Shown one piece after another: positions 52,259 through 61,445 of a stretch of DNA of 64,000 nucleotides. Below the pieces are notes generated by a model that ran no database searches, was not told the origin of the DNA, and saw nothing but the letters and a program-made list of their open reading frames with translations. The position numbers and the translations under genes are program-made. The stretch spans positions 3,151,501-3,215,500 of the forward strand of contig NZ_CP110678.1 of the NCBI RefSeq assembly GCF_026167545.1. The letters are read 5' to 3'. Every line of letters begins with the position of its first letter. Position 1 is the stretch's first letter. This stretch comes from Sphingomonas sp. S1-29 (GTDB lineage: Bacteria; Pseudomonadota; Alphaproteobacteria; Sphingomonadales; Sphingomonadaceae).

Positions 52259-53770
52259 GTGTCCGACATTTCGATACCAGCAGGCGGCGGCGGTGCCGTG
52301 TCGTCGGGCTCGCCCGCGCTCGACCGCATCCTCGACGGCGGTTACGCCTTCAACCGCGTCCACTTGCTGGAAGGCGAACCCGGATCGGGCAAGACTACGC
52401 TTGGGATACAGTTCCTGCTCGCCGGCGTCGCCGAGGGCGATCGCTGCATGTACATCACCTTGTCCGAAAGCCGCGAGGAGCTGTTGCAGGTGGCGGGCAC
52501 GCATGGCTGGGACGTGTCGGCGATCGAGATCTTCGAGCTGGTGCCCCCCGAGCTGAGCCTCGACCCCGAGCGCGAACAATCGATCGTCTATTCGTCGGAC
52601 CTCGAGCTCGGGGAAACGGTGCGGATGGTGATGGCCGAGGTCGAGCGGGTAAAACCGACGCGACTGGTGTTCGACAGCCTGTCCGAAATCCGGATGCTGG
52701 CGCAAGGGGGGTTGCGCTTCCGCCGCCAGGTGCTGGCGATGAAGCATTATTTCGCGCGACGCGGGTGCACCGTGGTGTTCCTCGACGATCTTACCCAGAC
52801 GATCGAGGATTTCAGCCTGCACAGCCTGGCGCACGGCGTCATCCGGCTCGAGCAGACCGCGCAGCCCTATGGCGCCGAGCGCCGGCGGCTGCGGGTATAC
52901 AAGATGCGCGCGCGTGGGTTTCGCGGGGGGTTCCATGATTTCGTGATCCGTCCCGGCGGGCTCGACATCTTTCCGCGGCTGAGCGCGGCGGCGCATCCCG
53001 ACGCGGGCTATCGCGACCGGGTCGCCTCGAGCGGGATTGCCGAGCTCGACCTGCTGGTGGGCGGCGGGCTCGATTACGGGACCTCGACGCTGTTCATGGG
53101 GCCGTCGGGCGCGGGCAAGACGACGATGGCGATGCAATATGTGTTCGAGGGACTGAAGCACGGCGAAAAGGCGCTGTTCGTGAGCTTCGACGAGACCGAG
53201 CGGGTGTTTTTGCGCCGCGGGGTGGGGCTCAACATGGACGTCCAGCAGGCGACCGCCGAGGGGCGGTTCGTGTTCGAGCAGGTCGATCCCGCCGAAATGT
53301 CGCCGGGCGAGCTGGCGCAGCTGATCCGCAGCCATGTCGAGAGCGGGACGACGATGGTCGTGCTCGATTCGCTGTCGGGCTACCAGCATGCGATGCCCGA
53401 GGAGCGCTACATGCTGCTCCAGATGCACGAGCTGGTGACGTATCTGAACCAGCAGGGGGTGCTGGCGCTGCTGGTGCTGACGCAGGCCGGGCTGATCGGC
53501 GCGATGCAGTCGCCGGTCGACCTGACCTATCTGTCGGACAATGTGCTGTTGGTGCGCTTCTTCGAGGCCGAGGGCGAGATCCGCCGGGTGATGTCGGTGA
53601 TGAAGAAGCGCACTGGGCATCACGAAAAGGCGCTGCGCGAATTGATGATCGATTCCGAAGGACTTCGCGTCGGGCCGAAACTCAATGGGTTCAGTGGCGT
53701 TCTGACGGGCGTGCCGCAACTGGTCGCGGCGGGAAAACTTATGACGAACCGTGACGACGCCGAAGCCTGA
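52259..53770 (+). CDS. KaiC-like double RecA-domain ATPase
   Basis: A 503-residue homologue of the circadian ATPase KaiC, with two KaiC domains in tandem. The first has Walker A GEPGSGKTT (residues 39-47) and the second GPSGAGKTT (281-289). Catalytic acidic residues appear in ITLSESREE and SFDETERVF. At the position of the KaiC autophosphorylation Ser/Thr pair the sequence reads Thr-Tyr (423-424, DLTYLSD). The C-terminal KaiA-binding tail is short or absent. No kaiA or kaiB is in the window. The start is GTG. The 3' end overlaps the histidine kinase gene by 20 bases, which suggests a functional pair. Confidence 0.92.
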   Translation: MSDISIPAGGGGAVSSGSPALDRILDGGYAFNRVHLLEGEPGSGKTTLGIQFLLAGVAEGDRCMYITLSESREELLQVAGTHGWDVSAIEIFELVPPELSLDPEREQSIVYSSDLELGETVRMVMAEVERVKPTRLVFDSLSEIRMLAQGGLRFRRQVLAMKHYFARRGCTVVFLDDLTQTIEDFSLHSLAHGVIRLEQTAQPYGAERRRLRVYKMRARGFRGGFHDFVIRPGGLDIFPRLSAAAHPDAGYRDRVASSGIAELDLLVGGGLDYGTSTLFMGPSGAGKTTMAMQYVFEGLKHGEKALFVSFDETERVFLRRGVGLNMDVQQATAEGRFVFEQVDPAEMSPGELAQLIRSHVESGTTMVVLDSLSGYQHAMPEERYMLLQMHELVTYLNQQGVLALLVLTQAGLIGAMQSPVDLTYLSDNVLLVRFFEAEGEIRRVMSVMKKRTGHHEKALRELMIDSEGLRVGPKLNGFSGVLTGVPQLVAAGKLMTNRDDAEA

Positions 53771-55469
53771 CGACGCCGCGATGCACGCATTCCTTGTCGT
53801 CGCGCCCGAGGGCCGCGACGGCGAGGTGATCGCGCAATTGCTGCGCAGCGCGGGGCTGTCTTGCGTGCTCGATCGCGATGGCGAGGCGCTGATCGCCGCA
53901 GTGGCGGCAGGCGACAACGAAGGCGCGATCGTCACCGACGACGCGCTGGCGCGGATCGATCCCGAGCGGCTGCGGCAGGCGATCGAGCAGCAGCCGCCTT
54001 GGTCGGACTTTCCCTTCATCCTGCTGTCGAAGCGCGGCGGCAGCCGACCGGGGCTTAGGGTGAACGAGGAACTGGTGAACGTCACCGTGCTCGAGCGGCC
54101 GCTGCATCCGGCGTCGTTAGTGTCGGCGGCGCGGGCGCTGGCGCGGGCGCGGCGGCGGCAGCGGCTGGCGGCCGAGCATCTGCAGGAACGCGAGCGTGCG
54201 CGCGCCGAACTGCGCCGCTTCGCCGACACGCTCGAGCGCAAGGTGGCCGAGCGCACCGCCGAGCTCGCCAGCGCGAACGACCGGCTGACCGCCGAGATCG
54301 CCGAGCGCGAGCGCGCCGAGGCGCGGCTGATCCAGGCGCGCAAGATGGAGGCGATCGGCCAGCTGACCGGCGGTATCGCGCACGATTTCAACAATCTGCT
54401 GACCGCGGTGATCGGCTCGCTCGACCTGCTGCTGCGCCGAACCGACGACGAGAAGGTCCGCCGGCTGGCGCGGATGGCGTTGCAGGCGGGCGAGCGCGGC
54501 GCGTCGCTCACCTCGCAATTGCTGTCCTTCTCGCGCAAGCAGCAATTGTCGCCCGCGCCGGTGCAGCCCAACCACGTCGTCGCGGCGATGAGCGAGATGC
54601 TCGCGCGCGTCATCACCGACGATGTCGTGGTCGAGACCGCGCTGGCCGACGATCTGTGGCCCGCACTTGCCGATCCGACGCAGCTCGAAGTGATGCTGCT
54701 CAACCTGGCGATCAACGCGCGCGATGCGATGCCCGACGGCGGCACGCTGCGGATCGCCACGCGCAATGTCGCCACGGTTCCCGCCGAAGTCGCGGGCGAG
54801 CTGGCCGAGGGGCATTATATCGCGATCGCAGTGTCGGACACCGGCACCGGCATGTCCGAGGCGGTGATCGCGCGCGCGTTCGAGCCGTTCTTCACCACCA
54901 AGGAAAAGGGCAAGGGCACCGGGCTTGGCCTCGCGCAAATCTATGGCTTCGCGCGCCAGTCGGGGGGCACGGTGCATATCGCGAGCGAAGTGGGGCGCGG
55001 CGCCACCGTCACGCTATACCTGCCACGCACCCACGATCTGGTCGCCCCCGCGCCGCGCGACACGACCCGCGATTCGATTACCGCGGGCAACGCGCACATC
55101 CTGGTGGTCGACGACGATGACGAAGTGCGCGCGATCGCGGCGCAGATGCTGGGCGAGATCGGCTACGAGGTCACCGCGTGCGAGAGCGCGCGGCATGCGC
55201 TCGCCGATTTCGCGGGCGAGCGGTTCGACATGGTGCTGACCGATATCCTGATGCCGGGGATGAACGGCCTGGAATTCGCGCGGCGGGTGCGCGCGATCGA
55301 TCCGGCGATGCCGATCCTGTTCGCCAGCGGCTATGCCGACATGGCGGACACCAGGAGCGAGCTGACCGAGGAAACGCTGATCCGCAAACCCTATCGTCTG
55401 GCCGAGCTGGCCGATCGGATCGCGGACACGCTTGCGCGCGCGCAGGGCGCGGCGCGGCAGCAGGCCTAG
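53751..55469 (+). CDS. Hybrid histidine kinase with N-terminal pseudo-receiver
   Basis: A cytoplasmic 572-residue protein without membrane segments. Residues about 11-125 look like a receiver-like input domain. A coiled coil follows (RARRRQRLAAEHLQERERARAELRR.., about 130-195), then HisKA with the phospho-acceptor His211 in GGIAHDFNNLL, an HATPase domain with NLAINARDAM, DTGTGM and GTGLGLAQIYG, and a C-terminal receiver (ILVVDDDDEVRA.., phospho-acceptor Asp498 in LTDILMPGMNG, and KPYRLAELADRI). The start GTG 53751 overlaps kaiC; ATG 53781 is an alternative. The likely input is the state of the KaiC-like protein, by analogy with KaiC-linked kinases (inference). Confidence 0.9.
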   Translation: MTTPKPDDAAMHAFLVVAPEGRDGEVIAQLLRSAGLSCVLDRDGEALIAAVAAGDNEGAIVTDDALARIDPERLRQAIEQQPPWSDFPFILLSKRGGSRPGLRVNEELVNVTVLERPLHPASLVSAARALARARRRQRLAAEHLQERERARAELRRFADTLERKVAERTAELASANDRLTAEIAERERAEARLIQARKMEAIGQLTGGIAHDFNNLLTAVIGSLDLLLRRTDDEKVRRLARMALQAGERGASLTSQLLSFSRKQQLSPAPVQPNHVVAAMSEMLARVITDDVVVETALADDLWPALADPTQLEVMLLNLAINARDAMPDGGTLRIATRNVATVPAEVAGELAEGHYIAIAVSDTGTGMSEAVIARAFEPFFTTKEKGKGTGLGLAQIYGFARQSGGTVHIASEVGRGATVTLYLPRTHDLVAPAPRDTTRDSITAGNAHILVVDDDDEVRAIAAQMLGEIGYEVTACESARHALADFAGERFDMVLTDILMPGMNGLEFARRVRAIDPAMPILFASGYADMADTRSELTEETLIRKPYRLAELADRIADTLARAQGAARQQA

Positions 55470-55491
55470 CCCACGCCGCGCCTACCGCGCG

Positions 55492-56658
55492 TCAGTTGCC
55501 GAAGGCTTCCTTGAAGTCCTGCGCCGCGCGCGGGAATTGGTTGTTGCTGAGCATGCCACGGAAGTCGGCGTTCGAATCCCAATAGCTGTGATATTGGACG
55601 TTGTGCCGGACGAACCAGGCTTTTGCCCGCTTGATGAAGGGGCCGGCGGTGTCCGAATTTACCCCCCATTCGGCATAGGCGGTGGGCTTCTTGTGCGCGG
55701 CGGCGAATTGCTGGTGCCAGGCGAGGCCGTATTTTTCGTTGACCATGTAGATCCACGCCGCCTCGGGGTCCTTGGGATGCCACTGGGTATTGTAGTAGAA
55801 ATCCATGCCGATCACGTCGACATAGGCATCGCCCGGATAGGCGAGCGCGGGGTCCATCCCGTGATCGCCGACATTGGGGGTCCATTCGAATTCGAAGCGG
55901 TCGGTTTCCTGGCGGAAGACCTGAACCATCCGCCGGAAGGTGCCCTTATAGGCTTCGGGGTTCTTCAGTGCCCCCCAAGGCTGCCAATCGGCGTTGAATT
56001 CCCAGCCGAGCCTGACCGGAATTTTCTGCCCCGCGGGGGTTGCGCGGTTGAGCGTACGCGCCTGATCGCGATAATGCTCGTCATAGGCACCCGCCGCCGC
56101 CTTCTCGAGCGTCTCGCCCAGCGGAAACATCGGAATCGACCAGCGAATATCGACGCCGCGGCCGGCAAAGAGGCCCGCTGCCCATCCCGATGAGCCGCGC
56201 CAGTCTGCCCAACTGGCGCGGCCGGCGAACAGCTGCACCGCGTCGGGTTTGCGCTCAAGCCAGCGCTCGACGACGCCGATCTGGTTGGGGTCGTTGCCGA
56301 CATAGAAGGAGGTTTGCATCGCCGCCGAGGGCGCAGGGGCGGGGGCGGGGCTGGGGCTGGGGCTGGGCGCGGGCGTCACCGCCGCGGGGCTGGTTGCCGG
56401 CGTGGGTGTGGGCGTGGGGGCGGGGGCTGGCACGGCGGGTGCGGGCGTCGGCGTTGGGGTCGCTGCGGGGGGCGTTACCGTGCCCGCGCCAGCACCCGGC
56501 GCGATCACCACCGATCCCGCCGATTCGGTCCCGCCACTATCCTCGCCGCCGCATCCCGCCAGCAGCAGGCACAAAGTTAGCGACAGGCTGGTCGCATTAC
56601 GGAAGAGCCGCCGCCGAGGAACTGCGGGGCCGACGAGGGGGGGCGGGGTCGCGAGCAT
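55492..56658 (-). CDS. GH26-like glycoside hydrolase, lipoprotein
   Basis: A 388-residue secreted protein. A basic start and CLLLAGC give a lipobox (Cys36). Residues 50-112 are a Pro/Thr/Ala/Ser-rich linker. From about 116 an (alpha/beta)8-type glycosidase domain begins (TSFYVGNDPNQIGVVERWL, FAGRASWADW). The probable acid/base is Glu220 in PVRLGWEFNADWQPWG and the probable nucleophile Glu330 in PTAYAEWGVN, the spacing and surroundings expected for GH26 mannanase-like enzymes. The substrate is unknown and there are no polysaccharide-utilisation neighbours. It is convergent with the histidine kinase gene. Confidence 0.78.
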   Translation of the reverse strand: MLATPPPLVGPAVPRRRLFRNATSLSLTLCLLLAGCGGEDSGGTESAGSVVIAPGAGAGTVTPPAATPTPTPAPAVPAPAPTPTPTPATSPAAVTPAPSPSPSPAPAPAPSAAMQTSFYVGNDPNQIGVVERWLERKPDAVQLFAGRASWADWRGSSGWAAGLFAGRGVDIRWSIPMFPLGETLEKAAAGAYDEHYRDQARTLNRATPAGQKIPVRLGWEFNADWQPWGALKNPEAYKGTFRRMVQVFRQETDRFEFEWTPNVGDHGMDPALAYPGDAYVDVIGMDFYYNTQWHPKDPEAAWIYMVNEKYGLAWHQQFAAAHKKPTAYAEWGVNSDTAGPFIKRAKAWFVRHNVQYHSYWDSNADFRGMLSNNQFPRAAQDFKEAFGN

Positions 56659-56908
56659 GGAACCAAGCGTAGGGCGGAGCGGTTACCGGTTGGTTTATGC
56701 CAGGCGGGGGATTCTTCGAACCGCGACGGGTGGACCGCAGGGTGCGGCAGGCGGACCTTGGGCAGCCGCGAGCATCGGTTCGGGTGTCGCTGGTTCGAAC
56801 GCGAACCGCCGGCGGCCGGGCGCGGCTTCGCTCGACGGAAGCTAGCCGGTTGCGTGCCGTGGGCGGCTTGGCATGCGCGCGACAGGTGCGCGCACGGACC
56901 GATCAGCG

Positions 56909-59836
56909 CTAGCGCGGGGGCGGGGTGGCGCGTTCCTGATTGAGCCGGAAGAGGCGCGCCAGTATCTCGTCATCGGTGAGCAGCCCCGCGCGCCAGTCCG
57001 CGCCCCAGCCATAGGCGTCCGCCACCGCCGCATCGAGCGCGGCGTGCGCATTGGCCAGCCATTGCGGGCGCGCATTGTAGAGATTGGTCAGCGTGCGCTT
57101 TTTGAGCTCCTTCGCCGCGTCGGCGTCCTTCGGCAGGATGCGATCGGGGTAGCCGGGCACCACTTCGGGTTCGCGCACGACGAGGTCGGCGGGGTTGAGC
57201 CAGTTCTCGCGCAATTCGTTGAGCCGTGCGGCGGCGGTCGCGATCGCCTGCGCGCGCGGGTCGTCGGCATAGGCGGCGGCGGGGATGTCGGGGGTCAGGC
57301 CTTCGGGGAAGGGGAAGGTCTCGAAGGTCGTTGAGGGCGTGTAGCGGGGATCGTTGCCGACCCCGAGGAAGGTGCCCATGCGCAGCGACCAGAGTTCGTG
57401 GAAGCGCGAATGGAGGATGCCGAAGCTGGTGTCGTCGTCGCGGGCGATGGCAATTATAGCTGAATCAGCCAGCACCGACTTATCGGCCCACACAAAAACT
57501 CGGTGCTTGGAGACTCGAGGACTTAGGATAAATCGCTCCTTGGTGAGCAAGGCGCGGCGCATTTCCCCTCGGGCGCGTTGATGTAGCCACCAGCCGTCAA
57601 GCGCTCGGGTTTCTCGCCCTCGTAGCGGGGGCTTGCCAAGAATCTCTCGCTTAGCATTCTCTGAATCAATAGCGTCTCGCAAATACGCGAACGGAGTTTC
57701 AAAGAGAGCAGCTTCGCTCTCAATCATACTCGTGCCGAAATCTATAATCCACTGGCCAGAGGGCCTCCGAACGAGGTCCATTCCGTTAGCCCACGGTCTT
57801 AGCACATCCACATTGCCCTGCCCGTTTGGGTTAACGGGTAGCTTTATCCACTGTCGAGCCAGCTCGCCGGTCACTTCAAAGGGTCCGGTTTTAATCGTAC
57901 CCTGAAATGCAACCGCGGAATTTTGCCGCAGCGGGCGGGCCGCGGTCAGATCAGTTGAACCTTCTGCTCCTGTCAGATCGGAAAAGATCTGTTGAACCAA
58001 ATGTCCGTTTAGTTGTCCGGCCACGCCAATGTCCCGGTCGAAGCAGATGAGCGAAACCCGCACTGCAGCACCGTCAACGGTCCAATCCTCGTCGCTCCAA
58101 GCTTCAGAAATGCGACCATGCTCAACGACTGGCTTGATAACTTCTCTGTTCGCCCCGCCCCTTATAGAATTGGTTGCAACTAGTCCCGCACGCTCAAGTC
58201 CGCCTGAAACCATCATCTCCCAAGCCTTCGAGAACCAGTAACAGACAAGATCAATACCGCCCGGCACGTCCGGCCATGCCTTACGCAAAGCGCGAGTATA
58301 ATCCTCGCCCAGTTCGGCGATCATCTTCTTGTTGCCCAAGAACGGCGGGTTCCCAATGACCACGTCCGCGTTAGGCCACTCGGCCCGAGTCCCGTCCTCA
58401 TTCAGCACTGCATCCCGGCACTCGATGGTCTCCAGCGGGCGCAAGATCGGGTTCTTCGACGCCTCGAAGCCATTGCGGCGCATCCACTGGATTTCGCCGA
58501 TCCAGACCGACACGCGCGCCAGCTCGGCGGCATAGGGGTTGAGTTCGATCCCCAGCACGCATTCGGGGCCGACGCGCGGGAAGCCGCGCGGAAGCCCGAG
58601 CGCTTCGGCATCGAGATTGGCGCGATGTTCGATATCCTTGAGCGATCGCAGCGCGACGTAAAGGAAATTGCCCGAGCCGCAGGCGGGATCGAGGACGCGG
58701 AAATCGGCCAGCCGCTCGATGAACGCCGAATGCAGCGCGGTAGCGTCGTCGAGTGCCTTCTGCGCCTTGCGCTTCTCCGCCGGGGTTAGCAGGCGCTCGG
58801 CGGTGCGCCGGGGCGCATTTTCGAGCAGCGCGGTCATGCGCGCCAGCGTAGCGGCCCATTCGGCTTCGAGCGGTTCGATGATCACCGGGCGCACGATCAG
58901 CATGATCTTGTCGCGATCGGTGTAATGCGCGCCCAGCTGGCTGCGCTTTGCAGGGTCCAGCCCGCGTTCGAACAGCGTGCCGAGGATCGAGGGGTCGATC
59001 TGGCTCCAGTCGCGTCGCGCGGCGCGCAGCAGCTGGTCGATGTCGTCGCCGTCGACCGCAAGGACATGGTCGTCCTCGAACAGCCCGCCGTTGAACCATT
59101 CGATCGCGGTGAAGCCGACCTTGCCGCCGGGGCGCGCCATCGCGCCGAACAGCGTGGCGGCATTCGCGGCGAACTCGGCCGGATTGCGCCGGCTGACCTC
59201 GAGCATCCTGGTGAACAGGTGATCGGGCAGCAGCCCGACATCCTCGGCGAACATGCAGAATACCAGCCGGTTGACGAAATGCGCCACCTGGTGCGCTTCG
59301 TTGCCACGGTCGCGCAGCCGCTGCGCGAGGCCGGCGAATTCGGCGGCGGTCTCCTCGGTAAGCTCCTGCCGCGACTTGGCGGGGCGGAATGCCTCGGGAT
59401 TGACGAACGCCGCCTTGATCCGGTCGCGCACCGCGCCATCGACCAGGTCGTCGAGGACGAATTCGTGCTTTTCCTGCACGCTGTTGGTCCAATTGGTGCG
59501 GATCACGATCCGCGCCATGTCCGACACGATCAGCAGCGGCGGGTTTTCCAGCGCGACGGCATATTGCAGCAGCTGGGCGTTGGCCTTGTCGAGATTGGCG
59601 TGGCGGCCCTTATATTCCCAGGCGAAATGCCCCTTGCGCCAGACATCGGCCCAGCCTTCGCCGCCGCTGGTCTTGCTCGCGCCCTTTTCGAAGGTGAACC
59701 AGTCGCCGGTCGGATCGGCCGAGACGGGATCGGGCAGGCCGAGCAGCGCGCACAGGTCGTTGAAATGGCTTTGCGACGCCGAGCGTTCCTTGAGCTCGTT
59801 GGCGCGCCATTTGGTCAGGAATTCGTGCGGTGTCAT
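56909..59836 (-). CDS. Single-chain type IIL (MmeI-like) restriction-modification enzyme
   Basis: A 975-residue fusion of nuclease, methyltransferase and target recognition. The N-terminal PD-(D/E)xK site is D64..E74-x-K76 in GWADVWRKGHFAWEYKGRHANLDKA. A helical spacer (about 160-375) has GLLPDHLFTRMLEV and LFERGLDPAKRSQLGAHYTDRDKI. The methyltransferase has motif I VLDPACGSGNFLY (382-393) and motif IV GNPPF (495-499). A target-recognition and C-terminal part follows (about 650-975). All key residues are present, so it looks active. About 57450-58430 (residues about 465-795) has visibly lower GC than the rest. ATG 59836 gives the standard start MTPHEFLTKW. It is alone, with no separate methyltransferase. 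Confidence 0.88.
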   Translation of the reverse strand: MTPHEFLTKWRANELKERSASQSHFNDLCALLGLPDPVSADPTGDWFTFEKGASKTSGGEGWADVWRKGHFAWEYKGRHANLDKANAQLLQYAVALENPPLLIVSDMARIVIRTNWTNSVQEKHEFVLDDLVDGAVRDRIKAAFVNPEAFRPAKSRQELTEETAAEFAGLAQRLRDRGNEAHQVAHFVNRLVFCMFAEDVGLLPDHLFTRMLEVSRRNPAEFAANAATLFGAMARPGGKVGFTAIEWFNGGLFEDDHVLAVDGDDIDQLLRAARRDWSQIDPSILGTLFERGLDPAKRSQLGAHYTDRDKIMLIVRPVIIEPLEAEWAATLARMTALLENAPRRTAERLLTPAEKRKAQKALDDATALHSAFIERLADFRVLDPACGSGNFLYVALRSLKDIEHRANLDAEALGLPRGFPRVGPECVLGIELNPYAAELARVSVWIGEIQWMRRNGFEASKNPILRPLETIECRDAVLNEDGTRAEWPNADVVIGNPPFLGNKKMIAELGEDYTRALRKAWPDVPGGIDLVCYWFSKAWEMMVSGGLERAGLVATNSIRGGANREVIKPVVEHGRISEAWSDEDWTVDGAAVRVSLICFDRDIGVAGQLNGHLVQQIFSDLTGAEGSTDLTAARPLRQNSAVAFQGTIKTGPFEVTGELARQWIKLPVNPNGQGNVDVLRPWANGMDLVRRPSGQWIIDFGTSMIESEAALFETPFAYLRDAIDSENAKREILGKPPLRGRETRALDGWWLHQRARGEMRRALLTKERFILSPRVSKHRVFVWADKSVLADSAIIAIARDDDTSFGILHSRFHELWSLRMGTFLGVGNDPRYTPSTTFETFPFPEGLTPDIPAAAYADDPRAQAIATAAARLNELRENWLNPADLVVREPEVVPGYPDRILPKDADAAKELKKRTLTNLYNARPQWLANAHAALDAAVADAYGWGADWRAGLLTDDEILARLFRLNQERATPPPR

Positions 59837-59996
59837 GTCGCCCCAAGATGATAGGGGGCATCCAGCAAATCGCGTGCCGCTCCCCCATCCGACGTAGTAA
59901 TCGATCGGGCCGACAGGGCAATGTTTGCCCGCGCCTGCATCGCCGCGATCGGGAAGGTTGCTGACCGTCGACGCGGCAGCGGCTATCGCCCCCGGC

Positions 59997-60251
59997 ATGG
60001 CACGAAAGAAGCGCATCCTGACCGCGACGATGGCCGATGGCTATGTGAAGACGATCGGCCCTACCGCCGCGGCGTTCACGCATTTCTGGCGGATCGTCGC
60101 CGAGCTGGCCAATGGCAAGACCGAGGTTTTCTGGGGACACGCCAAGTCGCTGAAGGAAGCGACGGGCAAGCGGGCGGCGGCGCAGGACGCGGCGCGGCAG
60201 CGCGGGTGGGTGCGCTTTGCGTTCGAGGTGGTCGAGCTGCGCGAGGAATAG
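59997..60251 (+). CDS. Conserved small protein of unknown function
   Basis: An 84-residue protein that I do not recognise. It starts MARKKRILTATMADGYVKTIGPTAAAFTHFWRIV, in pieces, continues ANGKTEVFWGHAKSLKEATGK, and ends WVRFAFEVVELREE. It is basic at the N-terminus and acidic at the C-terminus, with a Trp/Phe-rich middle and no membrane segment. Codon use matches its GC-rich surroundings. It diverges from the restriction-modification gene across 160 bases. No neighbour indicates a function. Confidence 0.6.
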   Translation: MARKKRILTATMADGYVKTIGPTAAAFTHFWRIVAELANGKTEVFWGHAKSLKEATGKRAAAQDAARQRGWVRFAFEVVELREE

Positions 60252-60293
60252 GAGGGGCGCTGCCGGGCCGGGGCGCGCGGCGCTGGACTGGAG

Positions 60294-60320
60294 CAAAAAG
60301 GGCGCGGGCAAAGCCCGCGC
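60294..60320 (-). terminator. Intrinsic terminator after nusG
   Basis: On the minus strand GCGCGGGC TTT GCCCGCGC (60320-60302) and then CC plus a T-run ending near 60295. A second hairpin, AGGATTAG CGCGG CTAATCCT (60374-60394), lies between it and the nusG stop. Confidence 0.75.
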
Positions 60321-60407
60321 GTGACGTCGGACGGGCTCGCTTCGCGCCCCGCCGGCCGGGCCGGCGCCGTCGCAGGATTAGCGCGGCTAATCCTGGGCGG
60401 CTTGGCC

Positions 60408-60944
60408 TTATTTGCTTCTTTCGACCTGCTCGAAATCGAGCTCGACCGGGGTCGCGCGGCCGAAGATCGATACCGATACCTTGACCTTCGACTTGTCGAA
60501 ATCGAGCTCCTCGACCATGCCGTTGAAGCTGGCGAACGGGCCGTCGAGCACCTTCACATTGTCGCCGATCTCGTAATCGACCTTGATCTGCTGCTTGGGC
60601 GCGGCGGCGGCTTCTTCCTTGGTGTTCAGGATCCGCGCGGCTTCGCCTTCGCTGATCGGCTGCGGCTTGCCCATGCTGCCGAGGAAGCCCGTCACCTTCG
60701 GCGTGTTCTTCACCAGGTGATAGACGTCGTCGTTCATGTCGAGCTTGGCGAGCACATAGCCCGGGAAGAACTTGCGCTCGGACTGCACCTTCTTGCCGCG
60801 GCGGACCTCGGTGATCGTCTCGACCGGCACCTCGACGCTTTCGACTAGCGCGTCGAGCCCCAGCCGGGTCGCGTCGGCCAGGATCTGGTCGCGGACCTTG
60901 TTCTCGAAGCCCGAATAGGCGTGAATGATGTACCAGCGCGCCAT
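60408..60944 (-). CDS. nusG: Transcription termination/antitermination factor NusG
   Basis: A factor that binds RNA polymerase and links it to ribosomes or Rho, 178 residues. The NGN domain is MARWYIIHAYSGFENKVRDQI.. with ERKFFPGYVLAKLDMND and TPKVTGFLG. The C-terminal KOW domain is DNVKVLDGPFASFNGMVEELDFDKSKVKVSVSIFGR, in pieces, ending ELDFEQVERSK. It is 17 bases downstream of secE and followed by two hairpins, so the normal continuation into rplK is absent. Confidence 0.98.
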   Translation of the reverse strand: MARWYIIHAYSGFENKVRDQILADATRLGLDALVESVEVPVETITEVRRGKKVQSERKFFPGYVLAKLDMNDDVYHLVKNTPKVTGFLGSMGKPQPISEGEAARILNTKEEAAAAPKQQIKVDYEIGDNVKVLDGPFASFNGMVEELDFDKSKVKVSVSIFGRATPVELDFEQVERSK

Positions 60945-60961
60945 GCGTGTTGTTCCGTTTC

Positions 60962-61159
60962 TTAGTCGGCGAGGGAGAGCAGGAACTTCACCAGCGCGTC
61001 GAAGAAGCTGTCGACGCCAAGGAAGAAGATCGCCAGCAGCGAGGTCATGATCACGACCATCACCGCGGTCATCACCGTTTCCTTGCGCGTCGGCCAGACG
61101 ACCTTGGCGGTTTCGGCGCGGACCTGCCGCATGAACTCGATCGGGGTCGTTTTCGCCAC
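60962..61159 (-). CDS. secE: Preprotein translocase subunit SecE
   Basis: A small essential Sec translocon subunit, 65 residues. The amphipathic N-terminus TPIEFMRQVRAETAKVVWPTRKE carries the conserved VxWPxRxE signature, then a single membrane helix, VMTAVMVVIMTSLLAIFFLGVDSFF. The start is a GTG at 61159, since upstream in-frame sequence is not SecE-like. It lies between tRNA-Trp and nusG, as in many bacteria, though the gap to the tRNA here is 455 bases and contains a small plus-strand gene. Confidence 0.96.
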   Translation of the reverse strand: MAKTTPIEFMRQVRAETAKVVWPTRKETVMTAVMVVIMTSLLAIFFLGVDSFFDALVKFLLSLAD

Positions 61160-61445
61160 TGGCGTGCTGCCCTTTGACAATGGGTTCGTTGGTTCGCCGA
61201 CCGCCGGGCAAAGGGCCGCTGCCCGGTTCCTGAAGAGGAAACCGGCGCTGCCCATCCAGACTGTCGGATTGGGACCGGTATCTAGCGAAGGATCAGGGGC
61301 AGTGCAAGCATGTGCGCCGGGGCGGGAACGAAGCGGCGCCATATCCTGGCGAAAACGCGCGTACACCCTATATTAAGCATAGGCATATCGGAGGACCGAG
61401 GTGGCGATTGCAGCCATCCGCCCGGTCGGCCCTAGGAGAGCAGTC

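Noticed and set aside
52259-53770. Complete circadian clock locus
   Set aside because: No kaiA or kaiB in the window and the phosphorylation pair is altered, so only a KaiC-like ATPase is claimed.
51938-54775. 945-codon minus-strand frame opposite the kaiC-like and kinase genes
   Set aside because: Ser/Arg/His-rich shadow frame; all recognised motifs are on the plus strand.
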